Positions 29,695-39,949 of a DNA stretch of 62,000 nucleotides are shown one piece after another. The notes beneath the pieces were generated by a model. The model was not told where the DNA came from. It did no database searches and saw only the letters and a list, made by a program, of their open reading frames with translations. The position numbers were made by a program, and so were the translations under genes. Source of the DNA: Prorocentrum cordatum (taxonomy: Eukaryota > Sar > Dinophyceae > Prorocentrales > Prorocentraceae); contig CAUYUJ010014615.1 of assembly GCA_963575745.1 (NCBI GenBank), forward strand, positions 812,699 to 874,698. The letters run 5' to 3'. Numbering within the stretch: the stretch's first letter is position 1; each line of letters starts with the position of its first letter.

Positions 29695-29732
29695 CCCCGC
29701 GGGGCTGACGCCCACGCAGCATACGCGGCATG
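29695..29732 (-). CDS. Possible small Tyr/Ala-rich exon
   Basis: On the minus strand, CACCCAAG is followed by 38 nt reading HAAYAAWASAPR and then GG|GCGACG, a possible GC donor. AAYxxxxxAP resembles AAYTQPATAYA at 55215-55262. Like the exons at 47.5 and 55.2 kb it sits beside a GAC/GTC microsatellite. Its end phase (two nucleotides) would fit the start of the phosphatase exon at 17547-17642. Short, hence tentative. Confidence 0.28.
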
Positions 29733-29744
29733 CTTGGGTGATGC

Positions 29745-29895
29745 CGACGACGACGACGACGACGACAACGGCGATGACGACGACGAACACGAAAACCACG
29801 ATGACCACGACAAACACGAAGACCGCCATGACGACGACGACGATCTCCATGACGACGACGCCGCCGCAGACGACGACGAAGACGACGAAGAAGCG
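29745..29895. repeat. GAC microsatellite, imperfect
   Basis: GAC/ACG triplets with AAC and CAC interruptions. The plus frames read as Asp-rich or Thr-rich. Confidence 0.85.
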
Positions 29896-29939
29896 TACCC
29901 GACCGAGCGCGCACGCGCAATGTGGCGAGGCGGGCCCAT

Positions 29940-30710
29940 GTGCTAAAGAGCCGGCTCAGTGGGGGGGGCAACGAGGCGGAGGTGGAAGAGGTGGAGGCGG
30001 AGGGGGAGGAGGCGGAGGAGGAGGCGAAGAGCCGCGATGGGAGCCGCCCCGCCCCCTCCCATCTCCCTGCGGCGGCTCCCGCACTGGGCGCAGCCGCGAG
30101 GGCCCCGGGGCCCGGGACGGGGAGCACGCACGGCTGCGGACGCAGCGGCGCCATCCGGGCCTCTCTAGGCTGCGCTCTGGCCAGGATCCCGAGGCGCAGC
30201 CAGCCGCGGCGGCGGGCCCCCCCCCCCAGGAGGGCCAAGAGGGCGGCAGCGAAGGAGGGGCATCGGCATCGGTGCAGCCATTGGAAGAAAAGCGGCCCTC
30301 AAGCACCAGAGTCACCAGGAGCCCAGAGCGGCTCTCACTTTCGCCGTCCCTGGGGAGGCCGAGGACGGGGACCATGACCAAGACTGAACGCGGAAACGTC
30401 GTGTCGACCTTGCTCACCGTCCATCTTGGTCAGCGCCAATTCGTGGACCATCCTCGCGAATCGGGGACGGCGAGCATGGACCACGACCGAGATCGGCGTC
30501 GACAAGATCCCGCGACATCCTGGCCGTGGTCAGTGCTCCTTCCCTCGAGTCTTGGCTGCATGCTCCCCACTCCTGTGAGAGAAAACGCCCGCCGCAACTT
30601 TTTTCACGGCGCCTGGATTCGAGGGACGGCGCTCCTGGGCGGGAGGCGCGTGTTGCCCGCGCCGCCCCCGACGGAATGGGAGAGGGGAACGTTGGGGGCG
30701 AACCGGCTCA
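29940..30710. other. GC-rich unresolved stretch
   Basis: GGA-rich at the left and mixed at the right. A plus frame around 30375-30500 reads TMTKTERGNVVSTLLTVH, and a minus island near 30418-30452 ends in G|GTGAGC. Neither could be confirmed. Confidence 0.3.
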
Positions 30711-30714
30711 GGGG

Positions 30715-30985
30715 ACCTGAAATCGGTGATACCTCGCCGATGGATCTGGAGGCCTCTCGAACGGGGTCGGAATAGACGGGGCCGAAGGATCGCGCCACAT
30801 CGCCCGTGCATCACCGATGCATCGGCGATTGCCTCGGCGACGTCGGCGACGCCTCTGCGACGTCGGCGCGGAGAAAAGCGGGCTCCGCATCGAGCCGCGT
30901 CGCCGACGCATCGGCGATGCGGCGCGGTCCTCCGACCCTATCTGCTCGGAGCCCATCTGGGAGGCCTAGAGTCGGGCCGGGCGAA
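30715..30985 (+). mobile_element. Dispersed repeat, family E, copy 1
   Basis: Ordered words GGATCGCGCC, GATGCATCGGCGAT, GGTCCTCCGACCC and CATCTGGGAGGCCT are shared with 57745-57925 in the same orientation. The left part (GACCTGAAATCGGTGATAC) matches the interior of the inverted-repeat copy at 61743-61891. Confidence 0.65.
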
Positions 30986-30989
30986 GGGG

Positions 30990-31340
30990 GGGATAGCAAA
31001 GGGGGGGTTTGAGAATCAGCTCACTTAGCTGATTTTCCCGGCGCCTCCCGGCGCCAGGAGGCGCCCATGTGTCGAGGAGTGGGCCTGGCGGCGGGGCCGA
31101 AACCAGCTGCATGCCACAGATTTCGTGAGCCCCCCTTTCCCTCTCCCCCCCCTTTCGTTCGGCCCGACAGAAGATCGGCGATGCGCCCCCGATGGCGAAG
31201 CCCCAGGGCTCCTGGGCGGGGCGGGGCCGTGGGGCCCCTGTCGGCGAGGCGTGGGCGATGCGGGGTCGGTGCGCCCTCCCGTGAGCCCATCTTGGCGCGC
31301 CCAGGAGGGGTACGGGCAGAAAGGGTACACTGCCCAACAG
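30990..31340. other. No feature recognised
   Basis: GC-rich with several homopurine and homopyrimidine patches. Open frames on both strands carry no recognisable motif. Confidence 0.4.
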
Positions 31341-31344
31341 CAGT

Positions 31345-31490
31345 CGGCGGCGACGAAAAGGGCGAATAGCAGCCCAGGGGCGGGCATTACACGTATTCGC
31401 CCAGGAGCCTTGTCGAAGACATAGATCATCGGCGCCCCTGGATACATGTATTGCTCTCCCCTGGGCTATTCGCCCCTATCGTCGCCTCTG
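31345..31490. mobile_element. Inverted-repeat element, family B, copy 2
   Basis: Left end GGCGACGAAAAGGGCGAATAG; right end the inverse, CTATTCGCCCCTATCGTCGCC, each flanking CCCAGGGG. It aligns with 24478-24617 throughout. Confidence 0.78.
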
Positions 31491-31494
31491 AATC

Positions 31495-32349
31495 AAATGT
31501 GGTCCGAACCCGACAGGCCGCCGCTGCTGGCCGGGCGACTTCCTGCCTCAAGCGGGCAGCGTCCGCGGCGACTCTGACAGCGATCCCTGCTCAAAACGGA
31601 CAAGGGCTGCTGTCGTACTTCGCTCGCAATCTTTCCTCGGGCGGGTTGAGACAACGGCAGCTCAGATCGGTCCTCGGACCCCTCCCAGGGTCCAGACGCA
31701 CCCGTTCTCAGAGCTGCGTCCAGCCGTGGCGACGAGGGGGGCCCCCCGAGGCCAACTATCGCTGTCCCAACTCGCCCTCCTCTGATTTCCGTACCCGTTC
31801 CCACCGTACACCGACTGTCCCCCCCGAACGCTGCCCCTCCTCCCAGTGACGGTCTGGCCGCCCAGACCATGCGCCTCCCCCTGCAGCCGCGACCGGCGAC
31901 CGCTCCGACGCCCCGCCGCCCGCGGAGGTCGCGCTGGCCGCCCAGCACGTACGCGATCGCAGACCCGCCAGCGCTCGGACGTCCATGCTCCGTGCATTGT
32001 TTGGTTTCTGGTCTGACGCGTGCTTTTCTGGTTGTCCGACGACCCAGGGTGCTCCTCGATGGTCCTCGCCCAGAACACGGCGCACGCGTCCGAGCGATGC
32101 CAAGCAGACCTCCGAAGGGAGAGAGTCTCGATGCTGGCCCCTCCTGCGCAATGCGGCCGCCGGCGGCGTTGCACCCAGGACGCCCTCTCGGGACGGAGGG
32201 GGGGCGAACCGCCGAAGGGCCGACGCCGCGCACCGCCGGCCCGCCAGCGCTCAGGGCCCCATCCCCCATCGAGGCTCCAGCGAGCTTCCTGGGGGCCAGG
32301 CGCGGTGCACCCGTCGGGGCCCCGTGACCGGGGGCTCGCCCACAGTCGT
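31495..32349. other. Non-repetitive stretch with a 323-codon minus frame
   Basis: The minus strand is open from 32464 to 31493, but two plus frames of 152-192 codons overlap it. Composition is Gly/Arg/Pro-rich. Without a motif or splice evidence it is not called a gene. Confidence 0.3.
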
Positions 32350-32505
32350 CGTGGGGTTGCAACCGATTTGGGGCGTGCAATATATTCTGGGGCGCAGATG
32401 TATTGCTGGGTTTCGCGTGCGGTGCATTAGTTGCAATACGATGCAAAACGCTTCCCTGGCGCAATACATTTGCAATGTAATTGCCCCAAATCTATTGCAC
32501 CGCCC
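32350..32505. mobile_element. Foldback element (nested inverted repeats)
   Basis: TTGCAACCGATTTGGGGC at the left pairs with GCCCCAAATCTATTGCA at the right. Inside, GTATTGC pairs with GCAATAC. It is about 150 bp, AT-richer than its surroundings and non-coding. Confidence 0.65.
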
Positions 32506-32654
32506 CCTTTCAGCTGAATCCCCTGTTGGGTCGCAAGGGTTCGCGCATCGCGGGGCGCGATGAGCGACGCTCGGCCATCTTCGCCGCCCTCGCGCGGCTG
32601 CCTCGGAGAAGGGCACCGCTCCAGCCCAGAGCGCGGTGCGCGGTGCGCGATCAT

Positions 32655-32832
32655 GCCTACACTTAGGTCGGGCGTGTCCCCCTACAGGGGGATCTTGGAC
32701 GAGAAATAAAAAAGTCAAACAATATTCCCACATGGTCAAACAATACTCCAAACATAGTCCCCAGACCATTTTTCTACATTGCTATTTTGAATGTTCCTCC
32801 TGTAGAGCGACGGGCCCGACTTAAGCCTACAC
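32655..32832 (+). mobile_element. MITE family A, copy 1, with perfect 8-bp TSD
   Basis: The element spans 32663-32824 (162 bp). Its terminal inverted repeats are TTAGGTCGGGCGTGTCCCC and, inverted, TTAAGTCGGGCCCGTCGC, followed inward by CTACAGG. It is flanked on both sides by the exact 8-bp direct repeat GCCTACAC (32655-32662 and 32825-32832). The interior is AT-rich and non-coding. An 8-bp duplication is typical of hAT and P-type DNA transposons; the superfamily is not settled. Confidence 0.9.
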
Positions 32833-32834
32833 CC

Positions 32835-33640
32835 CTGGGGGGGCCTGGGCTTTCATGCGCCGGAGCGGTGGCGCACCCGAGGGAGCTGCAGCCGCGGGCC
32901 GACGCACTCTCCAAGTTCCTCGGCCGTCGCACGTGCGGCGGATGCAGATCCGCATCCGTCTCCGCGCGCTCGCGGTCTGGATTCTGACACGCGATCCCGT
33001 GGATGCTTTTTCCGTTCGCGAGCGCGCAAGAATGCCAGGCGCCGTCAAGAAACGCGGCCAACGAGCAGCGGACTCAATTCCGCACGAGAGCGCACAGGAG
33101 CGAGCTACGAAACGATCCCGTGGATACGCGGTCACATGGATACGTTCCGCGCGGGGCATCCGCGAACAAATGCACCGTATCCATGGGGGCGCGACCCAAG
33201 GGCCCAGCCCGCGAGGCCGTGGATGTGAATGTCCCCCGCCCACGACTCTCCCTCCAGCCGGATCTGGCAAGGTCCTGGCTTGCAAAAAATCCCGGCTTCC
33301 GGAGACCTGGCCAAAGCTCCGGCAGGCCGAATGGTTCTGGTGCGCGGGCCCGGGAAATCTCTGACTCCCAGGGCCGTTCTTTTTCACCTCGACGCCGCTT
33401 CCCTTGGCGGCCCCCAGCGGCCAAACAGAAGCAGCTTCCAGACGCCAGCTCGCCGATCCCTCGGCGTACACGGGCTGCGTGGTCGTCGTGATCCAGGCGC
33501 TGGAAGTGGCGAGGGATCTCCGGTGCGGAAATGTTGGTGGGCACGGGAAGGGTGTATATCATACCTGTCCCTGCAAGATCGTCGGCGTGCCAAGGGGGCG
33601 ATGGTGCCGGTGCGCGTTTTCTCTCCTCATTCCCCTCCTC
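32835..33640. other. Unresolved GC-rich stretch
   Basis: Frames of 160-215 codons overlap on both strands. GATCCCGTGGAT recurs at 32993 and 33115. A plus segment near 33475-33575 reads GCVVVVIQALEVARDLRCG. No exon could be bounded. Confidence 0.3.
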
Positions 33641-33664
33641 CTACCCCTAGACGTGTCTCGGGAA

Positions 33665-34025
33665 GGCGGGTTGGGCGTTTCGTGTCAGACTTCTAAACCA
33701 TGTGTTTCCAGAAGCTTGACATTAACAAGCGCCATGGCAGATTTACAACATGTGGCTCTCGCCGAAGCCCCGCGAACATTTACCCCAACACGTTACAACT
33801 GATGGAGGGCGGCTGGTTTTCAACATGTGGCTATCCTGATAGCGCGGCGCACATTCGTAGAAAAATGCAGCAGCGTCAACGATGGAGGGCGGCTGGTTTT
33901 CAAAATATGGCCCTCCCCCTAGCGCAACAAGCAGTCGACTTAAAAGGTAGCATCAACTTCAAAGATAGAAGGCGGCTTGTTTTCAACATGTGTCTCTCGC
34001 TTCGTATGGTTGATGTCCAACGAGC
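33665..34025 (+). repeat. 83-bp family, diverged copies
   Basis: Three to four units carry AACATGTGGCTCTCGC, GCGCGGCGCACATTCGT and GATGGAGGGCGGCTGGTTTTC, as at 9.6 kb. A possible L1 remnant (GTGTCTCGGGAAGG, GTTTCGTG) precedes them. Confidence 0.7.
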
Positions 34026-34400
34026 TGTTCTGTGACGCGATCTGAAGGAACGCGATCCACCATCGCTGGCCTTCACCAAACCATTACCATTCGGTGGTCA
34101 GAAACCACGGCCCCCCTTTCCCCCCGCATAGAATGTTTAAAAAAGGTTGGAAGCCAGGGGACGACCCCCTGAATGTAATCCCTGGCAAAAGAGTTATAGT
34201 TCTGGCAAAAAAAAGGGTTTAATCCCGGGCATTCGTCTGAAATTCCGGTCAAAAGCAAACACAACCCTGCAGCTCAGAACGCGCATGCGGGTCCGCAAGG
34301 TGATCTCATGAAGTATGGGAAGATTTCCTGCCGGGAACTAACCGAACGGAGCTGTATACACTGTCACCCTCATGGTGACGACCCGACTCGAATCGAATAC
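34026..34400. other. Lower-GC spacer
   Basis: No repeat family, exon or RNA gene recognised. Confidence 0.4.
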
Positions 34401-34945
34401 AAAACCTCCTCGCGGAATCCAGCGCGAATCTTGCATATAGGACTCCTACTGGCATCCTGTTAGTGCGCTATGGCATCCAACATGATTTGTCAGCATTGGT
34501 ATCCGATGTAGATCCTGATGTGATCCTGTTGGCACCCTGGAATCCGATGTGGGACCCTATTGGAATGCAGTGCGGTTCCAATCGAAACGGAATCCTGGCG
34601 ACATCATACTTTTGGCTTTTGGAGAGAGGCTGGCGTACCAAGTTGAAAAGTTAACTGGCTGTTGAATGGAGTGAACGGTGGAGGACATAATGAGTACCTA
34701 TTGTGACCCAGCGAAGATCCGATTGTAGACCCGGTTGGGCTTCACTTGGGGTTCAATAGTACCATTACAATTGTAATCTAATTGGCTTCCGATTGGAACC
34801 CGACTGGGATCCAGTCGGATTCTTTCATATTGGATTCCTGTTTGCATCCGATCGGAAGCCGATTGGAGCCCGAATGTTTCTTTAAATTGGATCCGACTGA
34901 TTCGTTTTACGGGTCCCTCTTGGAATCCAATAAGATTTCTTCCCA
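34400..34945. repeat. Degenerate GGAATCCNATTGG repeat
   Basis: AT-richer 20-25-bp units built on GGATCC/GGAATCC and ATTGG recur irregularly. Confidence 0.55.
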
Positions 34946-34954
34946 ACCAACAGG

Positions 34955-35225
34955 CCGCTTCGGACACCCAAGAGGCCGCTCGGGACGCCCGAGAAGCCTC
35001 TCGAGACGCAAGAGTGACACTTCGGGAGGCCCAAGACACCTCTCGGGAGGCCCAGGAAGCCTCCCAGGAAGCCCCCCAGGAAGCCCGAAACACATCTGGG
35101 GACGCCCAATAACTTTCGGGACGCCCAAGAAACCTCTCGGGGCGCCCAGGAGCCCTGTCGATGCGCCCGAGAAGCCTCCAAGGACGCCCAAGAGGCCTCT
35201 CGGGACGCCCAAGAAGCGTTCACAA
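34955..35225 (+). repeat. CTCGGGACGCCCAAGA short-unit array
   Basis: About 18 units of 14-16 bp, related to the CCAAGAGGC arrays at 6, 26.7 and 56.8 kb. Confidence 0.8.
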
Positions 35226-35435
35226 CAATTCCTCTTATCAGCGCCGAGGAAACATTGGAGCGCATCGACAGCAATTGAAAAAACAACCCAGGGGTTTCAA
35301 ACCTGGCTTCAAACCCTTCTGCCCAAGGCCCCCCCATGACTCCCCCCCCCCCGCGCGCGCGCGCAAGTGCCAGCTGCGCCGGCGACCTCCCGTGCCCGCG
35401 AGTGCCTGCGCTCCCGTCGCCAGGGGCGCAACTGC

Positions 35436-35480
35436 CCCTCGTTTTTGCCCGCCCCTCCGAGGGGCGGGCAAAAACGAGGG
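35436..35480. other. Perfect 22-bp hairpin
   Basis: The arms at 35436-35457 and 35459-35480 (CCCTCGTTTTTGCCCG and onward) are perfectly complementary around a single C. No T tract follows, so a terminator role is not implied. Confidence 0.9.
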
Positions 35481-35483
35481 CGC

Positions 35484-35622
35484 CTGCCGAGGCTGCGCGT
35501 CGCAGCGAACCCCGCGAGACTGCGTCGGCAAGACGCAGGCTCCAACGCCTGCGCCGCGCGCGGCCCCGAGGCGCGCCGCGATCCGCCCCGGCGGGGCAGG
35601 GCCCCCGCGACGCGGCCGCGCG
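35484..35622 (+). repeat. GC-rich duplicated segment, copy 1
   Basis: About 135 bp beginning GCCTGCC, with GCGTCGCAGCGA, CCCCGCGAGACTGCGTCGGC and GAGGCGCGCCGCGATCCGCC, is repeated at 37338-37478 with few differences. Confidence 0.8.
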
Positions 35623-36182
35623 CAGCGCGCGCAGCAATGCAAGAAGACGAGCAAGCGGTGAACGCGCGCGCGCCGCGTGCGCCACGCGTCCTCGCGCCGC
35701 GCGCGCGTGAGTCTTCCTCGCGGGGCCTCGCGCCGCCAGGTGCTGGCAGGGCGCCGCGCGCGCCCTTCTGGCGGGGCCGCGCGCCGCGAGGCGCGGGCGA
35801 GCGGGGGGCGGCCCGCGCGAGGAGTGCGCCCGCGCGCGGCGCATCTCAAGTGCGCGCGCGCTTTCGTTGGCGCTGCGAGCCCACCGCAGATTCCAGCTGC
35901 GCCGGCGGCCCCCCGCGCCCGTGGGTGCATGCGCCCCCGTTGGCAACGGGCGCGGGCCCCCCCGCGCCGCCCGGCCCGGCGGTGCCGGACTGCGCCGACG
36001 CGCGGGGCGCCAGGGATGCACGCGCCCCCAGCCGATGCGCGCGAATGCGCCGCGCGGCGGCGATGCTCGCGGCGCGCGCGCCCCTCGCGAAAACGGGCGG
36101 CGCGCGCGACGGCGCCGCGATGACGTCGCGCGCAATGGCGGCCAAGAGCGCGCGAGGGCAGCGCGCGACGCCTCGGCCGCCA

Positions 36183-36327
36183 GCGCCTTGACCAACCCGT
36201 CCTCGGACTCGGCCGGGTGCGCTTCGACTATTGCGCCGGATATTACTTGCGTCGTGTCGAGGTGCGGCATGGCGGCGGGCGAGGGCCATTCGCCCGCCTG
36301 AAGGATCCCGCGCAGAGTGCCCCCCCT
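36183..36327 (-). pseudogene. Tyrosine-recombinase-like C-terminal remnant
   Basis: The minus strand reads GGTLRGILQAGEWPSPAAM, then PHLDTTQVISGAIVEAHPAE, then SEDGLVKAL. The pattern ILxAGEWxSPA...LD...AxVxAHxxESxD recalls the tail of tyrosine-recombinase-like proteins abundant in dinoflagellate genomes, as I remember them. The upstream catalytic Arg-His-x-x-Arg region is not recognisable in the same frame, and the flanking codons dissolve into Ala/Arg-rich sequence. It is interpreted as a decayed element tail. No restored sequence is proposed. Confidence 0.42.
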
Positions 36328-37337
36328 TTGCTGATGGTCCAATGCGCGAGCGCGCCGCGCGCCGCGAGCGCGACGGAGCGCTGCGTCTTTGACGCTGGGC
36401 AGACCGAGGCGCGGGCGCGGCGCGCGCAAAGAGCGCGCCGCGCGAGCGCCCTCGCGCAGCTTGGCGCTCACGGGCAGATCCGCGGACCAGGCGCCGAGCG
36501 CGCAGGCTGGGCGCGTGGGCTGGGCGCGTCGCGGCGCAGCGAGCGCGCCGGCGCGCCCCCTGCAGCGCGGGGCCGAGCGCCTTGTCTCGCGACGCGCCAA
36601 TTTGAACTGCAAGGGGGCGTCGCACAACGTGAAGGGGGATCCCGCGCCCGAGCGGAAGGCGACGCCGTCGAACGAAATATCTCAGGCCCCGGCGCGGGGG
36701 CGCAAGAGGAAAACGTACGCGACAAGAGAAAGCTGAGCGGAGACGGCGGACTCGTGCCGCCCGGTCGTTCACTTCAATTGCGCGCGCACTGCGTCTTCCC
36801 GAATGGACGTGGGTGCCCCGGACAGGAAAGCGCAGGGCTTGCGAATCGCCCATCTGGCGCGGAGAAGCGGCGTGCCGCGAAATGCGTCCACAGGGTGGCC
36901 GCGAATCTGACAAGTCAGCTCGACGTGCGCGAGATATATGGAAAACGTCTGGTCTGAACGAAAAGGCAATGGCCGTGCGAGCAGCCCGTCTGCAGATGCT
37001 GGGAGCGCACCGCCGCGCCGCCCACGAAAGAAACGATGGAGGGTGGGCGTGCGCCGAGGAGGACTGCTGCTCGCGCCTTCGACAGCTGCCCGGCCGCGCT
37101 TGCTGGGCCTTCTTGGCTATCGAGCGGGCGGCGGAGGTCGCGAGCGGCGCTGCGGCGCGCATGCGTCCCGCGCATGTGCCGACCTTTCCTCGAATGGCTC
37201 GGCGCTTGCGAAACGCGCGGCGGCTAGCGCCGGCGCCGTCGCGAGCTGCAATTTGCGGGCACGACTGCGTGGGCGTAGCTCTGGGTGCAAGAGCCTGCTC
37301 GCGCGTCGCAAGCGCACTGGCCTCGCGAAAGCGCCTG

Positions 37338-37478
37338 CCAATGCGGCGCGTCGCAGCGATCCCCGCGAGACTGCGTCGGCGAGACGCGGGCTCCAACGCC
37401 CGCGTCGCGCGCGGTCCCGAGGCGCGCCGCGATCCGCCCTGGCGGGGCCCCCGCGGCGCGCATGCGCGCGGCGCGCGG
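37338..37478 (+). repeat. GC-rich duplicated segment, copy 2
   Basis: Matches 35484-35622 in the same orientation, 1.85 kb away. Confidence 0.8.
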
Positions 37479-37714
37479 GGGGTCCAGACGCCCCTCCCAA
37501 GTGATTGTCTGTTTGGGGGGCTCAGAACCCCCCCCAGAAAATTGCCGGGGCGGTTCAGGCCCCCCCCCCCCCCGCGGCTGGCAACGACGACGATGGCGCC
37601 GCCTTCGACGACGCCGACGACGGCGGCGCATTCAGCGGCGGCGGCGGCGGCGGCGGCGCGCCTGGCCCTGTCGCCGGAGCCCGCGCCAGACGCAGGCCCC
37701 GACAGAAAGCTACT

Positions 37715-38530
37715 GGGGCTCGATCCAACTCTCTCAGAATCCTACCAGGGCTCGATCTAGCTCTACTAGAAGCCTGCTACTAACGCTGGATCCAGCTTTC
37801 AAAGAATCCGGATAGGGTTCGCTCAAGTCATATTTAAGCATACAAAAGCTCGATCCATATTTAGAATCACAAGCGCCAGTGGAATCCTACTAAGTCTCAC
37901 GACAGCCTTGGTTCAATCCTATAAGGGCTGGATCCAGCTCGAATGAAATCCTACTACGCCTTGATCCAGCTCAAGTGGAATCCTGCTATGTTTGAGTCCA
38001 ACTCTAAAATGAACTCACTAGGGGTCGATGCAGTTCTAACGGAGTCCCAGTATGCCTGGGTCCAGCTCTAAAGGGACTCCTATAGGACTGGATTCAGCTC
38101 TAATCGTACCCTACGAAGGCTCAATCCAACAATGGCAGTATCCTGGTGGGACCCCATCCGGCTTTCACAACATCTTTTAAAGCGTCGGTCGAGCTCTCTC
38201 AGAATCCCACTGGGGTTTGACCCAGCTCTGATGGAATTCCACCAAGTCTCGATCCAGCTCTAACAGAATCCTGCGAGGGATCGATGTAGCTCTAACATAA
38301 CCGTACTAAGTCGATCCAACTCTAATGCGATCGTGCTACGGCTGGATCCAGCTGTAACAGAATCGTGTGAAGGCGGCTGCATCCCTCATATAAAAAACAG
38401 ATTAGGGCTCGATCAATCCTTCAAAAAATTCTAGTAGGCCTGGATCCAGCTGCGACACAATTCTAACACGGTTCAATCCAGATTTTTGTTCAAAGAATCC
38501 TGCTAGGGCGCGATCCAGCTATAATCGTAT
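37715..38530 (+). repeat. About 36-bp minisatellite, some 22 copies
   Basis: The unit reads GGGCTCGATCCAGCTCTAAC then AGAATCCTACTA, with spacing near 36 bp (for example 37749 and 37785). Copies are diverged and stops are frequent. Confidence 0.85.
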
Positions 38531-38547
38531 CCCGCGTGAGCTCGATC

Positions 38548-38760
38548 GTCGTCGTCGTCGTCGGCGTCGGCGTCGTCGTCGTCGCCGTCGTCGTGGTCGT
38601 CGTCGTAGTTGTTGTCGGCGTCGGTGTCGGCGTCGTCGTCGCCGTGGTCGTCGTGCATCGCGCATCGTTCGTCGTCGTCGTCGTCCTCGTGGTCTGCGTC
38701 GTTTGCTGGCGGTGACGACGTCGTCGTCGAAATCGTCGTCGTCGTTGCCAAGGGTGGGAG
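38548..38760. repeat. CGT microsatellite, interrupted
   Basis: GTCGTC and GTCGGC words on the plus strand, CGACGA on the minus. Confidence 0.88.
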
Positions 38761-38894
38761 GGGGACCGCATAATTTTCCCAGAGGGGCGGAGTTCGGAAC
38801 ACCCCCCTCCCGGGTTTTTCGAATGGGATTTGAACTTCCCCCTGCCAGCAGCGGCATAAAACGCTCTTTCCACGACTCAGGGTTGTGAGGACTT

Positions 38895-39075
38895 AACACT
38901 CACATTAATCCGCGACGTTGAAGTCCCAGTTTGTGCTTCGGCACAACGCAGGATTGCCAGGGCTCGACGATCACGTTGATTCGTGGCGTTGAAGTCCCAG
39001 GTATGGTGTGTCGGCAAGATCGAGGATTCTCAGACGGTTGGCTTCCAATGGGGCGCTTCCCGCAATGAAGCAACT
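38895..39075 (+). repeat. About 72-bp repeat
   Basis: GTTGAAGTCCCAG at 38917 and 38988, with GATTGCCAGGGCTCGACGATC between. This is the reverse of the 16620-16860 locus. The order repeat, M module, pyrimidine tract is the same at both. Confidence 0.75.
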
Positions 39076-39099
39076 CTGGCAGGGACCTCTGGAACAGAA

Positions 39100-39178
39100 A
39101 CTTGAAGGGAGGGGTTACTGCCAGACCACTGATGCGTCTCGGGTTTGCACCGGGCCTCCTCCCCCAGGGCCCCAGACT
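39100..39178 (+). mobile_element. M module, diverged copy
   Basis: GGGAGGGGTTACTGCCAGAC, CACTGATGCGTCTCGGGTTT and GCACCGGGCCTCCTCCCCC align with 12845-12935. Confidence 0.55.
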
Positions 39179-39260
39179 CGGTTGCCCCAGATTTGCGCGC
39201 GCCCTCGACTGCTCCGTGGCCGACCCTGTGCCAGACGGCTTTCGACTCAGGGTCTGGAAG

Positions 39261-39372
39261 TTAGGTCGGGAATGTTCCCTCGACAAGCGTATTTTGGGCG
39301 AGAAATCAAACATAGCCCAAAACAACCTCAAAAAATATTAGAAAATTGTCAAAACATCGTCCCAAGAGGTTT

Positions 39373-39416
<44 letters not shown>

Positions 39417-39518
39417 ATATATATATACATATATACATTTTTATATACATACAGACATGTATGAAACAAAACAAACTATTTTTGAATACTCCCTGTAGAG
39501 CGAGGTGCCCCGACTTAA
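39261..39518 (+). mobile_element. MITE family A, copy 2, expanded by a TA repeat
   Basis: Ends TTAGGTCGGG and CCCCGACTTAA. The 258-bp length is due to a TA-rich microsatellite at about 39380-39445. Flanking octamers TCTGGAAG and TCCTAAAG agree at 5 of 8 bases, a decayed duplication. Confidence 0.75.
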
Positions 39519-39559
39519 TCCTAAAGGTAAGGGCCCAGGGCCGCGCGACCCTCGACTGA

Positions 39560-39700
39560 AACTCCTGGGCGCCAGACTCGTGCGCCTGAGACTCCAGGGC
39601 CTGGGCTTTAGACTCCAGGGCGTTCGACTTCAAGGTCCTGGGCCCCAGTGCTTTATTTAGACTCCATGGTCGTTGTTTCCAAGGCATAAGCTCTGGGGCC
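39560..39700. repeat. About 18-bp GACTCCAGGGCCTGGGC repeat
   Basis: Six to seven degenerate units of 17-21 bp. Confidence 0.65.
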
Positions 39701-39949
39701 CTAGACTTCAGGAATTCAGACTCCTCTTTCTCCTCCTTCTCCTCGTTCTTCCCCACCCCGCGGGTCACCCATCTGGCCGTCCCTCTTCTAACTCTCCGGG
39801 CTGCGGCTTGCCCCGCAGGGCCAAGTCCTGAGGGACAACGCCCCCCCCCCCAGCGCCGATGGACTTTAGGCCCTGAGGGGTGTTGGCACACGGCGCGGGG
39901 TGGCCGCTACCCCGCGGAGTGCAGCAACCTACGGCTAGCTCAACGGATA

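Larger units (their letters stand above)
35300..37560. other. Extreme GC block
   Basis: CGCG words dominate. Frames of 516 and 581 codons on the minus strand and 246-315 on the plus strand overlap, almost all Ala/Arg/Pro. Stop codons are simply rare here. The exception is the recombinase-like segment at 36183-36327. Confidence 0.6.

Noticed and set aside
30418-30452. A 35-nt minus-strand exon ending in GTGAGC
   Set aside because: The donor is good but the island is very short, the acceptor has no pyrimidine tract, and there is no partner exon.
35436-35480. Rho-independent-type terminator
   Set aside because: There is no T tract after the hairpin and the DNA is eukaryotic.
34882-37396. Minus-strand frames of 581 and 516 codons
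   Set aside because: They lie in extremely GC-rich DNA where stops are rare. They overlap each other and long plus frames, and are almost entirely Ala/Arg/Pro. Only the short recombinase-like segment was kept.
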